NCBI GenBank assembly: GCA_964499575.1
Contig: CAZCLK010000010.1
Coordinates: forward strand, 1-52,222
Direction of reading: 5' to 3'
Length of the DNA: 52,222 nt
Source: JAAYCT01 sp964499575
Lineage (GTDB): Bacteria > Bacillota > Clostridia > Saccharofermentanales > Saccharofermentanaceae
The notes below the pieces were generated by a model, which worked only from the letters and a program-made list of their open reading frames with translations, was not told where the DNA came from and searched no databases. Made by a program: the position numbers and the translations under genes. Positions 1 to 9,125 of this stretch are shown piece after piece. The first letter of the stretch is position 1, and each line of letters starts with the position of its first letter.

Positions 1-205
1 ACAAATCCGAGTGTTTCCGGCATTTTGTCGGTCATTTCAAGCTGCGACGGTCCTTCGAAGGTCAGGAAGCCTCGGCCGGATTCAAGTTATGCTATGCACC
101 CTTCATTTAGCCTCTGTCCAAATCCGGGCGTATATTGTTTTGAGACAACCCCTTTTTATCCGATGACGCATACCCGGGATCGGTATGCCGATATAACCGG
201 TTTTA
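1..205. other. Left edge, no recognisable gene
   Basis: No reading frame in this stretch shows a recognisable domain. One short open frame on the plus strand (25-225) lacks a good ribosome binding site and looks like chance. The stretch is probably the intergenic space behind a gene lying outside the window. Confidence 0.5.
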
Positions 206-235
206 TTGAAAAGAACGGGCTATAACGTGTATAAT
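206..235 (+). promoter_or_regulatory. Sigma-A-like promoter of the PAS-GGDEF-HD-GYP gene
   Basis: TTGAAA at 206-211 and a perfect TATAAT at 230-235 are separated by 18 bp. The start codon at 294 lies about 50 nt beyond the expected transcription start. Confidence 0.5.
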
Positions 236-293
236 ATTTTTATTTAGTAAAAGACGATTGGGTCCGCCGCAAACATTCCCGAAAGGAAAAGAC

Positions 294-2795
294 ATGTTGA
301 GCCCCCGCCCGAGATCCGCCTTCTTCAATGCCGTTATCGGCGTGATCCTGTCGATGATTTTTATCGGAGCCGCGGCTGCCGGGACTTTTTATGTTTTCTC
401 CGTCCGTAAAGAATATATCTCGAAAACCCGCACAGCGCTTCTCGACAAAGGCAACGCCGCGGCGGCCTTCATCGATTCCGCCGAACCGGCGGGATCGGAC
501 GGCGCAACAACAACCCCGGAATCTCCGTCATATGAAAACATCGAGGATCGGATGAACCGGCTCATCACGGTCAGCGGAAAGGCCAGATTCGCCTTTTTGC
601 TGGTCCCGAGCGGCGATGATTATCAAGAGGTGTGTTCTTCCGATGCATCGATCGCGGGCGAATTCACAAACAACGGGAAACTGCGCCCGAAGGTCGAACA
701 GGCGTTTTGGGCTTCCGTTACGCAAAGCCGGGAATCCATCATCGGACCGCAAGAGGATCCCGACGGTCCGTATGTCACCACGCTGTCCCCCGTGATCGAT
801 CCCGACACGGGCCGGGTGACGGCCGTCCTCGGCATAAATTATCCGAAAAGCGTATATTACGAGGAAGTCGATACCCATACACTCCATGCGGTTATTATGT
901 CTTCCTGCCTTCTTCTTGTCCTTTTGTGTCTTTATTGGTTTGTCTTCCAGAACAAACGCCTGGCCGATCTGACGCGAAAAAGCCAGACACGGGAAAAGTT
1001 GTTCCGGACGATTTTCGAGCAGACGCCGATCGGGATCGGAATGATGAGTAATTTCACTATTCTGTCGGCCGTAAATCAGACATACCTGAATATTTTCGGT
1101 CGCTCCGAGGAGGAGCTACGGGAACTGAGCTGGGCGGACCTGACGCATCCCCTGGATCTCGATGAGGATCTGAGGCAGTTCGATCTGCTCCAAAAGGGCG
1201 AAATCGATGATTATTCGATGGAGAAGCGTTTTATCCGGCCGGACGGATCGATCATATGGGTCTATATGACGGTGATCCGCTTTCGGTTGGAGGGCTCCCG
1301 CGATAATACGCATTTGTGTATCCTTCAGGATATCAGTAAGCGAAAAGCGGCGGAAGTGGCGCTTCATGAAGCGGAGCGAAGCAAGTCCGTTTTGCTCTCA
1401 CACATTCCCGGCATGGCCTACCGTTGCCAAAATGATGATTTCCGGACGATGGACTTTGTATCCGAGGGCGCATTCGAACTGACCGGATATCCGCCCGCGG
1501 ATATGATCGGGAATCAGGTGGTCTCCTATACTGATTTGATCGCTCCGCGTTATCGGGATGTGCTCCGGAGGGAGTGGAACCGCGTCCTGCTTCGGAGAGG
1601 CCCGTTCAAGGCGGAGTACGAGATTACCTGCAGGGACGGCGGGATGAAATGGGTGATGGAGCTGGGGCAGGGAGTTTTCGGAGAATATGGCGAGGTCAAG
1701 GCCCTTGAGGGCATCATCATCGATCTGACCGAGCGTAAAAAACAAGAGGAACACATTGAGTACCTGAATCACCATGACTTCCTGACCGGCCTTTATAATC
1801 GCCGTTTTTTTGATTTGGAAAAGGAGCGTCTGGACATCAAGGAAAACATGCCGCTGACATTTTTCGTGTGTGACATCAACGGGGTTCGACTCATCAATGA
1901 CGCGTTCGGCCAAATACACGGCGACCGCGTTATTATCGAGACTTCGAGATTGTTGAAAGATTTCTGCGGTGATCGGGATGTGCTTGCACGAACCGGGGGG
2001 AACGAATTCTGCATTTTAATGCCGAACACGACCGCCGAGCAGGCGCACGTCATCATCCAGCGAATGAACAGCGCGCTTGAGCAGATCAATAGCGTCCCGC
2101 GGGATCCGAGCTTTAATTTAAGTCTGGCGATCGGATACGGCACGAAAAAAACGACGGAAGAGAGTCTTCCGGATATTATTAAGGAAGCGACCGATTACAT
2201 GTACAGCAGTAAACTGCTGGTCCAAAACAGCTCCCACAGCTCAATCCTGTCCGCGGTTATGGCAACTATGTACGAGAGAAGTCAGGAGACCGAAGCGCAC
2301 GCGCTTCGCCTGTCCGAAATATCCAGAAGGATCGCCGCAAAGCTTTCTCTGCCCCAGAAGGACATGGATGAACTGGAAGTCTTCGCGATGCTTCATGATA
2401 TCGGCAAGGTCGGAATCGACGACCGAATCCTCAATAAGCCCGACCGCCTTACCGACGAGGAATGGGCGATTATGAAACGGCACCCGGAGATCGGTTACCG
2501 GATTGCGAAGGCCTCGCCGGAACTGGAGGTCGTTGCGGAATACATCCTCTCGCATCATGAGCGCTGGGACGGAAACGGCTATCCGCGCGGCCTCGCCGGA
2601 GAGGATATCCCCCTGTTGGCAAGGATCATCGCCGTCGCGGATTCCTACGACGCCATGACCGCGGATCGTGTCTATCGAAAAGCCATGGGCGAGCAGGAGG
2701 CCGTCGAGGAGATTGTCGGCAATTCCGGAAAACAGTTTGATCCGGAAATCGTAAGGCTGTTCCTCGAAATCATCGCGGAGGATCGGTACAGATAA
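294..2795 (+). CDS. Membrane sensor protein: PAS-PAS-GGDEF-HD-GYP
   Basis: Predicted c-di-GMP signalling protein of 833 residues. An N-terminal membrane helix (about 8-30), an extracytoplasmic sensor region of about 160 residues and a second helix near residue 200-220 precede two PAS/PAC repeats (about 235-355 and 370-485), a GGDEF domain (about 495-645) and an HD-GYP domain to the C-terminus. The cyclase signature is degenerate, GGNEF at 568-572, so synthesis is doubtful. The HD pair (H701, D702) and the HD-GYP signature beginning at H754 (HHERWDGNGYP) are intact, so c-di-GMP hydrolysis is the likelier output, with the GGDEF domain perhaps acting as a sensor. I chose the ATG at 294 because GAAAGGAAAAG lies just upstream; an in-frame ATG at 258 has no such site. 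Confidence 0.9.
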   Translation: MLSPRPRSAFFNAVIGVILSMIFIGAAAAGTFYVFSVRKEYISKTRTALLDKGNAAAAFIDSAEPAGSDGATTTPESPSYENIEDRMNRLITVSGKARFAFLLVPSGDDYQEVCSSDASIAGEFTNNGKLRPKVEQAFWASVTQSRESIIGPQEDPDGPYVTTLSPVIDPDTGRVTAVLGINYPKSVYYEEVDTHTLHAVIMSSCLLLVLLCLYWFVFQNKRLADLTRKSQTREKLFRTIFEQTPIGIGMMSNFTILSAVNQTYLNIFGRSEEELRELSWADLTHPLDLDEDLRQFDLLQKGEIDDYSMEKRFIRPDGSIIWVYMTVIRFRLEGSRDNTHLCILQDISKRKAAEVALHEAERSKSVLLSHIPGMAYRCQNDDFRTMDFVSEGAFELTGYPPADMIGNQVVSYTDLIAPRYRDVLRREWNRVLLRRGPFKAEYEITCRDGGMKWVMELGQGVFGEYGEVKALEGIIIDLTERKKQEEHIEYLNHHDFLTGLYNRRFFDLEKERLDIKENMPLTFFVCDINGVRLINDAFGQIHGDRVIIETSRLLKDFCGDRDVLARTGGNEFCILMPNTTAEQAHVIIQRMNSALEQINSVPRDPSFNLSLAIGYGTKKTTEESLPDIIKEATDYMYSSKLLVQNSSHSSILSAVMATMYERSQETEAHALRLSEISRRIAAKLSLPQKDMDELEVFAMLHDIGKVGIDDRILNKPDRLTDEEWAIMKRHPEIGYRIAKASPELEVVAEYILSHHERWDGNGYPRGLAGEDIPLLARIIAVADSYDAMTADRVYRKAMGEQEAVEEIVGNSGKQFDPEIVRLFLEIIAEDRYR

Positions 2796-2990
2796 ATTCG
2801 TTACCTGAAAATCCGGGTAAACGGGTATTTTTTCGCTCTCCGCCATTCCCAAACGTGATAGAATAAAACCGTAGTCAAAGATTTCGGAGAATTCCGAATA
2901 TCTTTGTTTTTCGCACCTTCAGGTTCCCCGAATCATGCGGGATTTTTTCGATCCGTCGGACGCCTGATTCCCCGTAAGGAGTGATGAGTA

Positions 2991-3755
2991 ATGAAAAATT
3001 TCTTTTTTCCCCGTAGCTTTTCCCCCGTTCATCGATTGACCGTGATGTGCGTTTGCCTCGCTTTCGCGCTTGTATTGACCGCATGCGACCTTTCTGTGCG
3101 AAGTTCGGATACCTCCGACGAAGAGACCGGCACGGAGACGACGGCATCGGATGTCGAAGAAACCAGCGAGAGCACACCGCCCGCTGAGGAAACCATCGAC
3201 TCCGGAGCGACAACGTCCACGGCGGAAACCACCGCCGCGACAACGCCCGAAACTACCCCGGAAACTACCCCGGAAACTGTCCCGGAAACCACTGCGGCAA
3301 CCACCGCTGCCGTGACCGAACCGTCGATATCCAATCCGGATCTGATGTATACGAGTTACGCAAATATTGTGTCCTTTGATACGACTACAGGTTGGGCGAC
3401 CTTTGACTATTTCGACATGCTGAGAGGAACGGAGGCAATCGATTGGCTGGTCGCGCATGAGGGGTATACTCTGGAGGACGCGACGGATCTGGTCAATGAT
3501 TTTGCCGACAGCGAATACGTTTACAAGAATATCAATCCGGAACTGAGAACGGCGGACATGGAAGCGGTCAGCATCAATATGATGTATTTATCGGACGGAA
3601 CGCAGATGACCGGCGCGGAAACGACACCGCTGACGTATGCGGAATTTGTTACCCTGTATACCGGGCATCCCGCCTATGTAATGGACTCGTTTTTCTATCG
3701 GGTCATTGTTACGGACGGAGAAATTACCCAAGTGAATCAGGTCTATTGGCCGTAA
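2991..3755 (+). CDS. Thr-rich lipoprotein of unknown function
   Basis: A 254-residue secreted protein. It starts with a basic, hydrophobic signal peptide ending in a lipobox (LTAC, Cys near residue 28), so it should be lipid-anchored outside the cell. A low-complexity Thr/Glu/Pro linker (about residues 35-105) separates the anchor from a globular domain of about 140 residues. I do not recognise that domain; it is acidic and rich in Tyr, Asp and Thr. The start follows GGAGTG. It sits 195 bp after the HD-GYP gene and 81 bp before the GH3 gene on the same strand, but no shared role is evident. A possible TAGAAT -10 box lies at 2860-2865. Confidence 0.75.
   Translation: MKNFFFPRSFSPVHRLTVMCVCLAFALVLTACDLSVRSSDTSDEETGTETTASDVEETSESTPPAEETIDSGATTSTAETTAATTPETTPETTPETVPETTAATTAAVTEPSISNPDLMYTSYANIVSFDTTTGWATFDYFDMLRGTEAIDWLVAHEGYTLEDATDLVNDFADSEYVYKNINPELRTADMEAVSINMMYLSDGTQMTGAETTPLTYAEFVTLYTGHPAYVMDSFFYRVIVTDGEITQVNQVYWP
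3243..3302 (+). repeat. Short tandem repeats encoding TTPE linker
   Basis: A near-identical 12-bp unit (GAAACTACCCCG and variants) recurs in tandem and encodes TPET-type repeats in the linker of the lipoprotein. Such tracts slip readily during replication, so linker length may vary between strains. Confidence 0.75.
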
Positions 3756-3836
3756 ATTTTCAAGGAATTCGACGCGCGACCGGAAAAAGGCGTTGTACGG
3801 GCTGTTTTCGAAAAGATGCATTGAGGGGTAAAATGG

Positions 3837-5942
3837 ATGAACGTCGAAAAATTCCGAAAAAAAGCTGAGGAACTGGTCTTTCAGATGACGCTGGACGAAC
3901 GGATCGATCAACTGACCTATCAGGCGCCCGCAATTACCCGGCTCAATGTTCCGGCCTATAACTACTGGAATGAGGCCTTGCACGGTGTAGCGCGAAGCGG
4001 TACGGCGACCGTTTTCCCTCAGACGATCGGGTTGGCCGCGACATTCGACGAAGATTTAATCGGCGATATCGCCGATGCCATAGCGACAGAGGCGAGAGCG
4101 AAGTATAACGAGGCCGTGAAGCACCGGGACCGGGACATCTACAAAGGGTTGACGTTCTGGTCTCCGAATGTAAACATCTTTCGGGATCCGAGATGGGGAA
4201 GAGGGCACGAGACGTACGGAGAGGACCCGTTCCTTACGGCGCGGCTCGGTGTGGCGTTTATTCAAGCGCTTCAGGGAGACGGAGAAATCATGAAGGCGGC
4301 GGCGTGCGCCAAGCACTTTGCCGTACACAGCGGACCGGAGGATATCCGGCATGAGTTCGACGCGATCGTTTCTGAGAAGGATCTTCGCGAGACCTATCTT
4401 CCGGCGTTTGAGGCATGTGTCCGTGAAGCCGGGGTGGAGTCGGTCATGGGCGCCTACAATCGTACAAACGGTGAGCCATGTTGCGGTAGCTACCGGTTAC
4501 TCCGTGACATATTGCGCGACGAATGGGGATTTACGGGGCATGTGGTTTCGGATTGCTGGGCGATCCGTGACTTCCACACGCATCACCGCGTGACCCGGAC
4601 TCCCGTAGAATCGGCGGCTTTGGCGATCAATGCCGGCTGTGATCTGAACTGCGGAAACACGTATCTGCATCTGAAAAGCGCGTGGATGCAAGGCTTGGTT
4701 TCGGACGAGACCATTACGGAGGCCGCGATCCGCCTCTTTACGACCCGCTATAAACTGGGGCTTTTCGAGGAGACCGGCTATGACTTCATTCCGTACGAGA
4801 AGGTCGAGTGTCGGGAACACATCGACCTGTCCGTGAAGGCGGCGGAAGAATCGGTTGTGCTGTTGCGCAACAACGGCATCCTGCCGCTTCAGGATAACTC
4901 TGTCCGGACCGTCGGTGTGATCGGCCCGAATGCCAACAGCAGAAGGGCGTTGATTGGAAATTATTACGGCACCGCATCGCGTTATGTGACGCCTCTGGAG
5001 GGCATTCAGGACGCGCTGGAAGGAAAAGCGCGCGTTCTGTACTCCGTCGGCTGTGAATTGCAGGCGGATCGATCCGAGGGACTTGGGTTTCCCGGAGACC
5101 GTCTTTCCGAGGCGTGTACCGTCGCCGAGCACAGTGATGTCGTCCTCCTGTTTCTGGGCCTTGATGAGTCGCTGGAGGGGGAAGAACTCGATGTCGGAAA
5201 CAACTGCGGATCCGGCGACAAGCAGGATCTTCTTCTGCCCGAAGTCCAGCGCGAGCTGCTCGAAAAGATTATTACTGCCGGAAAACCGGTCATTGTTTGC
5301 CTGATGGCCGGCAGCAGTATTGATTTGGATTTTGCGGACCGGAATTGCGCGGCGGTGATGCAGGCGTGGTATCCCGGTGCGCAGGGCGGAAGGGCGATCG
5401 CAAATATAATTTTCGGGCGGAGTTCTCCGGGCGGGAAACTTCCGGTAACGTTTTACCGAAATGAAAACACGTTGCCGGCTTTTACCGATTACTCCATGCG
5501 CGGCCGAACATACCGTTATATGACCGAAAAACCGCTCTATCCGTTCGGATACGGTCTGACGTACGGGAAAGCCCGGATTACCCGAGCGGAGGTTTCCGGC
5601 GCTGTACCCGCCGAAGGGACCCTGGAGGTCCGGGTTACGGCCGAGAACAATTCGGACCAACCGGTCGATGAAGTCCTGCAAATATATCTGCGACCGGATG
5701 CGTGTGATTTCGCTCCCCCCAATCCTGTTTTGTGTGCGTTTCGACGTGTGCGACTCCTGCCGCAGACGGATGTCGAGCTGATCGTTCATTTGCCGGCGGA
5801 AACATTCCTCGTCGTTGATGAAGCAGGGAAACGCGTGCGCCCGGAATCGGATTTCACACTTTATGCCGGATTTTCTCAGCCCGACGAAAGAAGCGTCGAA
5901 CTGACCGGGTGCCGGCCCGTTTGCGTGTCCATAAAAAGTTAA
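3837..5942 (+). CDS. GH3 beta-xylosidase / beta-glucosidase
   Basis: Glycoside hydrolase family 3 enzyme, 701 residues, with the usual order: (alpha/beta)8 domain (about 1-300), alpha/beta sandwich (about 330-530) and a C-terminal fibronectin-III-like domain (about 590-690). The nucleophile is D239 in VVSDCWAI; RDPRWGRGHETYGEDP and AKHFAVHSGPE are also family signatures. No signal peptide is visible, so it probably acts on imported oligosaccharides in the cytoplasm. The two genes downstream are xylose isomerase and xylulokinase, which makes beta-xylosidase the favoured activity; beta-glucosidase or mixed specificity cannot be excluded from sequence. The ATG at 3837 follows GAGGGG at good spacing; an ATG 4 nt earlier is in another frame. 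Confidence 0.92.
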   Translation: MNVEKFRKKAEELVFQMTLDERIDQLTYQAPAITRLNVPAYNYWNEALHGVARSGTATVFPQTIGLAATFDEDLIGDIADAIATEARAKYNEAVKHRDRDIYKGLTFWSPNVNIFRDPRWGRGHETYGEDPFLTARLGVAFIQALQGDGEIMKAAACAKHFAVHSGPEDIRHEFDAIVSEKDLRETYLPAFEACVREAGVESVMGAYNRTNGEPCCGSYRLLRDILRDEWGFTGHVVSDCWAIRDFHTHHRVTRTPVESAALAINAGCDLNCGNTYLHLKSAWMQGLVSDETITEAAIRLFTTRYKLGLFEETGYDFIPYEKVECREHIDLSVKAAEESVVLLRNNGILPLQDNSVRTVGVIGPNANSRRALIGNYYGTASRYVTPLEGIQDALEGKARVLYSVGCELQADRSEGLGFPGDRLSEACTVAEHSDVVLLFLGLDESLEGEELDVGNNCGSGDKQDLLLPEVQRELLEKIITAGKPVIVCLMAGSSIDLDFADRNCAAVMQAWYPGAQGGRAIANIIFGRSSPGGKLPVTFYRNENTLPAFTDYSMRGRTYRYMTEKPLYPFGYGLTYGKARITRAEVSGAVPAEGTLEVRVTAENNSDQPVDEVLQIYLRPDACDFAPPNPVLCAFRRVRLLPQTDVELIVHLPAETFLVVDEAGKRVRPESDFTLYAGFSQPDERSVELTGCRPVCVSIKS

Positions 5943-5978
5943 TTTTTCGAAAATAATCGGCATTCGGGATTTTGAATA

Positions 5979-6007
5979 TTGACAGGGTAAGTAATCGAAT
6001 GTAATCT
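5979..6007 (+). promoter_or_regulatory. Possible promoter of xylAB
   Basis: A perfect TTGACA (5979-5984) is followed after 17 bp by TAATCT (6002-6007), a weak -10 box. It gives xylAB its own start 180 nt upstream of xylA, separate from the GH3 gene. Confidence 0.42.
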
Positions 6008-6018
6008 GTAAGTGTATC

Positions 6019-6036
6019 GTCGTGCTCGAGCACGAC
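6019..6036. promoter_or_regulatory. Perfect 18-bp palindrome, candidate repressor operator
   Basis: GTCGTGCTCGAGCACGAC reads identically on both strands. It lies immediately downstream of the putative -10 box, where a bound repressor would block xylAB transcription. The CG-centred symmetry resembles LacI-family operators, which is inference only. No regulator gene lies next to it. Confidence 0.5.
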
Positions 6037-6190
6037 AACGCGAACGACCTGGTTTCCCGTATCTGTGCCACTGTCGGTTTTTTTGTCTTTACGGATTGAA
6101 TCGGATGGGCGTACGGACTCGGGATCGTGATACGGGTAACGCATTTTTCCATTTGACATGGCCGAAGGCCGCAGAAAGAGAGGAACGATT

Positions 6191-7507
6191 ATGAGTGAGT
6201 TTTATCCGACAGTCCCGAAGATCCGTTACGAGGGAAGCAAGAGCAAGAATCCCCTGGCTTTCCGCTTTTACAACCCCGACGAGGTGATCGCCGGGAAGAC
6301 CATGAGAGACCATCTCCGGTTCGCCATGTCCTACTGGCACACGATGGTCGCTGAAGGTTCCGACATGTTCGGTAAAGGAACCATCGATAAGAAGTACGGC
6401 ACCGACGATGAGATGGAAAGCGCGAAGAATAAGGCGAGAGCGTCCTTTGAACTCATGGATAAGCTGGACATCGATTATTATTGCTTCCACGACCGCGACA
6501 TCGCCCCTGAAGCCGGCACGCTGGCGGAGACCAACGCTCGTTTGGACGTTATTGCCGACCTTCTCGAGGAATTGATGAAGAAGTACAACAAGAAGTTACT
6601 GTGGGGTACGGCGAACCTGTTCAGCAACAAGCGGTTCATGAACGGAGCCGGCACCTCAAGTGATGCGGACGTTTTCGCTTTTGCTGCGGCTCAGGTGAAG
6701 AAGGCATTGGAAATTACCGTTCGGTTGGGCGGCGAAGGGTATGTTTTCTGGGGCGGACGTGAAGGCTATGAGACGCTCCTGAATACCGACATGGCGTTTG
6801 AACAGGAGAATATGGCACGACTGATGAGAATGGCCGTCGATTACGGCAGAAGCATCGGGTTTACCGGCGATTTCTACATTGAGCCCAAGCCGAAGGAGCC
6901 GATGAAGCACCAGTACGACTTTGACGTCGCGACGGTTGCGTCTTTCCTCCGTAAATTCGGACTGGATAAGGACTTCAAGATGAACGTCGAGGCGAATCAC
7001 GCTACATTGGCGATGCATACCTTCCAGCACGAGCTGAGGGTGGCGGCGATCAACGGTATGTTCGGATCGGTCGACGCCAACCGCGGCGATCTTCTCCTGG
7101 GTTGGGATACCGACCAATTCCCGACGGACGTTTACGACAGCACAATGGCGATGTACGAGATCATCAAGGCCGGCGGATTCACCAAGGGCGGATTGAACTT
7201 TGATGCAAAGGCACGCCGCGCGTCGAACGCTCCGGAGGATGTTTTCTACAGCTATATTTCCGGCATGGATTGCTTTGCGCTCGGACTCAAGATGGCGTAT
7301 AAGCTCATCGAAGACGGCAGGATCGATCAGTTTGTCAAGGATCGTTATTCGAGCTTTCAGTCCGGTATCGGCTCGATGATCCTATCCGGTAAGGCGAGCA
7401 TCGCTCAGCTCGAAGAGTATGCTCTGGCCAAGGGAGATGTGGTCGCCAAGAGCGGGCGTCAGGAGTATCTGGAGAGCGTAATCAACGATATCCTTTTCGG
7501 AGGCTGA
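6191..7507 (+). CDS. xylA: Xylose isomerase
   Basis: Converts D-xylose to D-xylulose in the cytoplasm using two divalent metal ions; 438 residues, the normal length for the class II (long) family. Catalytic His100 and Asp103 lie in CFHDRDIAPE, metal and substrate ligands E231 and K233 in IEPKPKEP, and the signatures GYVFWGGREGYE and NVEANHATLAMHTFQHE are complete. The ATG at 6191 follows GAGAGGAACG; an in-frame ATG at 6158 lacks a ribosome binding site and would add 11 atypical residues. xylB starts 25 bp downstream, so the two are cotranscribed, probably under the palindrome at 6019-6036. Confidence 0.98.
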   Translation: MSEFYPTVPKIRYEGSKSKNPLAFRFYNPDEVIAGKTMRDHLRFAMSYWHTMVAEGSDMFGKGTIDKKYGTDDEMESAKNKARASFELMDKLDIDYYCFHDRDIAPEAGTLAETNARLDVIADLLEELMKKYNKKLLWGTANLFSNKRFMNGAGTSSDADVFAFAAAQVKKALEITVRLGGEGYVFWGGREGYETLLNTDMAFEQENMARLMRMAVDYGRSIGFTGDFYIEPKPKEPMKHQYDFDVATVASFLRKFGLDKDFKMNVEANHATLAMHTFQHELRVAAINGMFGSVDANRGDLLLGWDTDQFPTDVYDSTMAMYEIIKAGGFTKGGLNFDAKARRASNAPEDVFYSYISGMDCFALGLKMAYKLIEDGRIDQFVKDRYSSFQSGIGSMILSGKASIAQLEEYALAKGDVVAKSGRQEYLESVINDILFGG

Positions 7508-7532
7508 TCGAACGCGCAGGGAGGGCAAAATC

Positions 7533-9053
7533 ATGGCTTTCTTGATTGGGATCGATATCGGAACATCGGGTACCAAGACGGTTATTTTCGATGAGACCGG
7601 TAAAACTATAGCCCAGGCGACCATTGAATATCCGATGGCCCAGCCGAATAACGGCTGGGCCGAACAGGAGCCGGAGGACTGGTGGAACGCTGTCGTCGGG
7701 ACCGTTCAGAAGGTCCTGGCCGATTCACGCGTGGATCCGGGAGATATCCGGGGCATCGGGCTTTCCGGACAGATGCACGGTTTGGTCATGCTGGACGAAG
7801 CCGATCGGGTCATCCGTCCGTCCATCATTTGGTGTGATCAGCGGACCGCAGAGGAATGTGAGACCATCACCCGGCTGGTCGGCGCGGAACGGCTGATTGA
7901 GATCACGGCGAATCCCGCGTTGACCGGATTCACCGCTTCAAAGATCCTCTGGGTGCGTAAGCACGAACCGGAGAATTACGAGAGATGCCGGAGCATTCTC
8001 CTCCCGAAGGACTATATCCGGTTCCGCCTGACGGGAGAGCGTGCCACGGAAGTATCCGACGCTTCGGGTATGCAACTTCTCGATATCGGCAAACGCGCAT
8101 GGTCCGATGAGGTTTTAGAGAAACTTTCGATAGACCGCTCCTTATTGGCTTCTGTTTATGAGTCTCCGGAGATTACCGGAGGGGTGTCGGATTCCGCGGC
8201 TCGCTTGACGGGACTTCGCGCGGGGACCCCCGTGGTCGGGGGCGCAGGGGATAACGCCGCAGCGGCGGTCGGTACCGGAGTCGTGTCGGACGGACAATCC
8301 TTTACGACCATCGGAAGCTCGGGCGTTGTGTACGCGCATACCTCGCAGATGCACATCGACCCGAAGGGCAGAGTGCACACCTTCTGTTGCGCGGTCCCCG
8401 GACAGTGGCATGTTATGGGTGTGACGCAGGGCGCCGGATTATCGCTCAAGTGGTTTCGCGATGGCTTTCTGCAGGAAGTGATCTCAACGGCGGAGCTTAT
8501 GGGCGTCAGTCCGTATTACCTGATGGATCAGATGGCCGAGAAGGTGCCGATCGGATCGAACCGGCTCCTTTTTCTGCCGTATCTGATGGGCGAGCGGACT
8601 CCTCATTTGGATCCGTTCGCGCGCGGAGTGTTTTTCGGGCTTTCCGGAGTACACGGCAAAAAGGATATGATCCGCGCGATTATGGAAGGCGTTTCATTTT
8701 CGCTCAAGGATTGCCTGGAAGTCATTAACGGCATGGACATATCGGTCAATATCATGCGCGCATGCGGCGGAGGATCCGGACCGTTCTGGCGTCAGATGCT
8801 TGCCGATGTGTACGGTTGCGACGTGGAAACGACCGACTCGGCACAGGGCCCCGCTCTGGGCGTTGCTCTGCTGGCCGGCGCAGGCACCGGAGTGTATTCG
8901 GACGTTCGCGAGGCATGCAATGTGGCGATTCATACACGGAGCACCAACGCTCCCGGCAAAAGAGCGAGCGAGGAGTACGCCAAGTATTATGCCCTTTACC
9001 GCGAGATTTATCCGCAATTGAAGGGTTCGTACGCGAAGTTGTCGACGCTCTGA
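7533..9053 (+). CDS. xylB: Xylulokinase
   Basis: FGGY-family sugar kinase, 506 residues, phosphorylating D-xylulose to xylulose 5-phosphate for the pentose phosphate pathway. The N-terminal nucleotide-binding motif GIDIGTSGTK, the substrate motif GQMHG (residues 79-83), the catalytic Asp240 in GAGDNAAAAVG and the C-terminal ACGGGSGPFWRQ motif are present. The start follows GGGAGGG. It lies directly after xylA and ends 21 bp before a bidirectional terminator, closing the operon. Confidence 0.97.
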   Translation: MAFLIGIDIGTSGTKTVIFDETGKTIAQATIEYPMAQPNNGWAEQEPEDWWNAVVGTVQKVLADSRVDPGDIRGIGLSGQMHGLVMLDEADRVIRPSIIWCDQRTAEECETITRLVGAERLIEITANPALTGFTASKILWVRKHEPENYERCRSILLPKDYIRFRLTGERATEVSDASGMQLLDIGKRAWSDEVLEKLSIDRSLLASVYESPEITGGVSDSAARLTGLRAGTPVVGGAGDNAAAAVGTGVVSDGQSFTTIGSSGVVYAHTSQMHIDPKGRVHTFCCAVPGQWHVMGVTQGAGLSLKWFRDGFLQEVISTAELMGVSPYYLMDQMAEKVPIGSNRLLFLPYLMGERTPHLDPFARGVFFGLSGVHGKKDMIRAIMEGVSFSLKDCLEVINGMDISVNIMRACGGGSGPFWRQMLADVYGCDVETTDSAQGPALGVALLAGAGTGVYSDVREACNVAIHTRSTNAPGKRASEEYAKYYALYREIYPQLKGSYAKLSTL

Positions 9054-9074
9054 CCCGAGAACCGAACACAAAAC

Positions 9075-9107
9075 AAAAAGGCTGGTGCCGATGGCAGCAG
9101 CCTTTTT
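9075..9107. terminator. Bidirectional intrinsic terminator
   Basis: AAAAAGGCTGGTGCC pairs with GGCAGCAGCCTTTTT across a 3-nt loop with one mismatch. T-runs follow on both strands, so it can serve xylAB and the convergent membrane protein gene. Confidence 0.85.
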
Positions 9108-9125
9108 ACATTTGCCGCAGAAATG

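Noticed and set aside
3029..3334. A Val/Ser-rich minus-strand open frame opposite the Thr-rich lipoprotein
   Set aside because: It is the antisense of the low-complexity linker; no ribosome binding site or domain.
4497..6152. A 551-residue open frame antisense to the GH3 gene
   Set aside because: It is a shadow of a well-supported glycosidase, has no recognisable domain, no ribosome binding site and a composition typical of antisense frames in GC-moderate genes.
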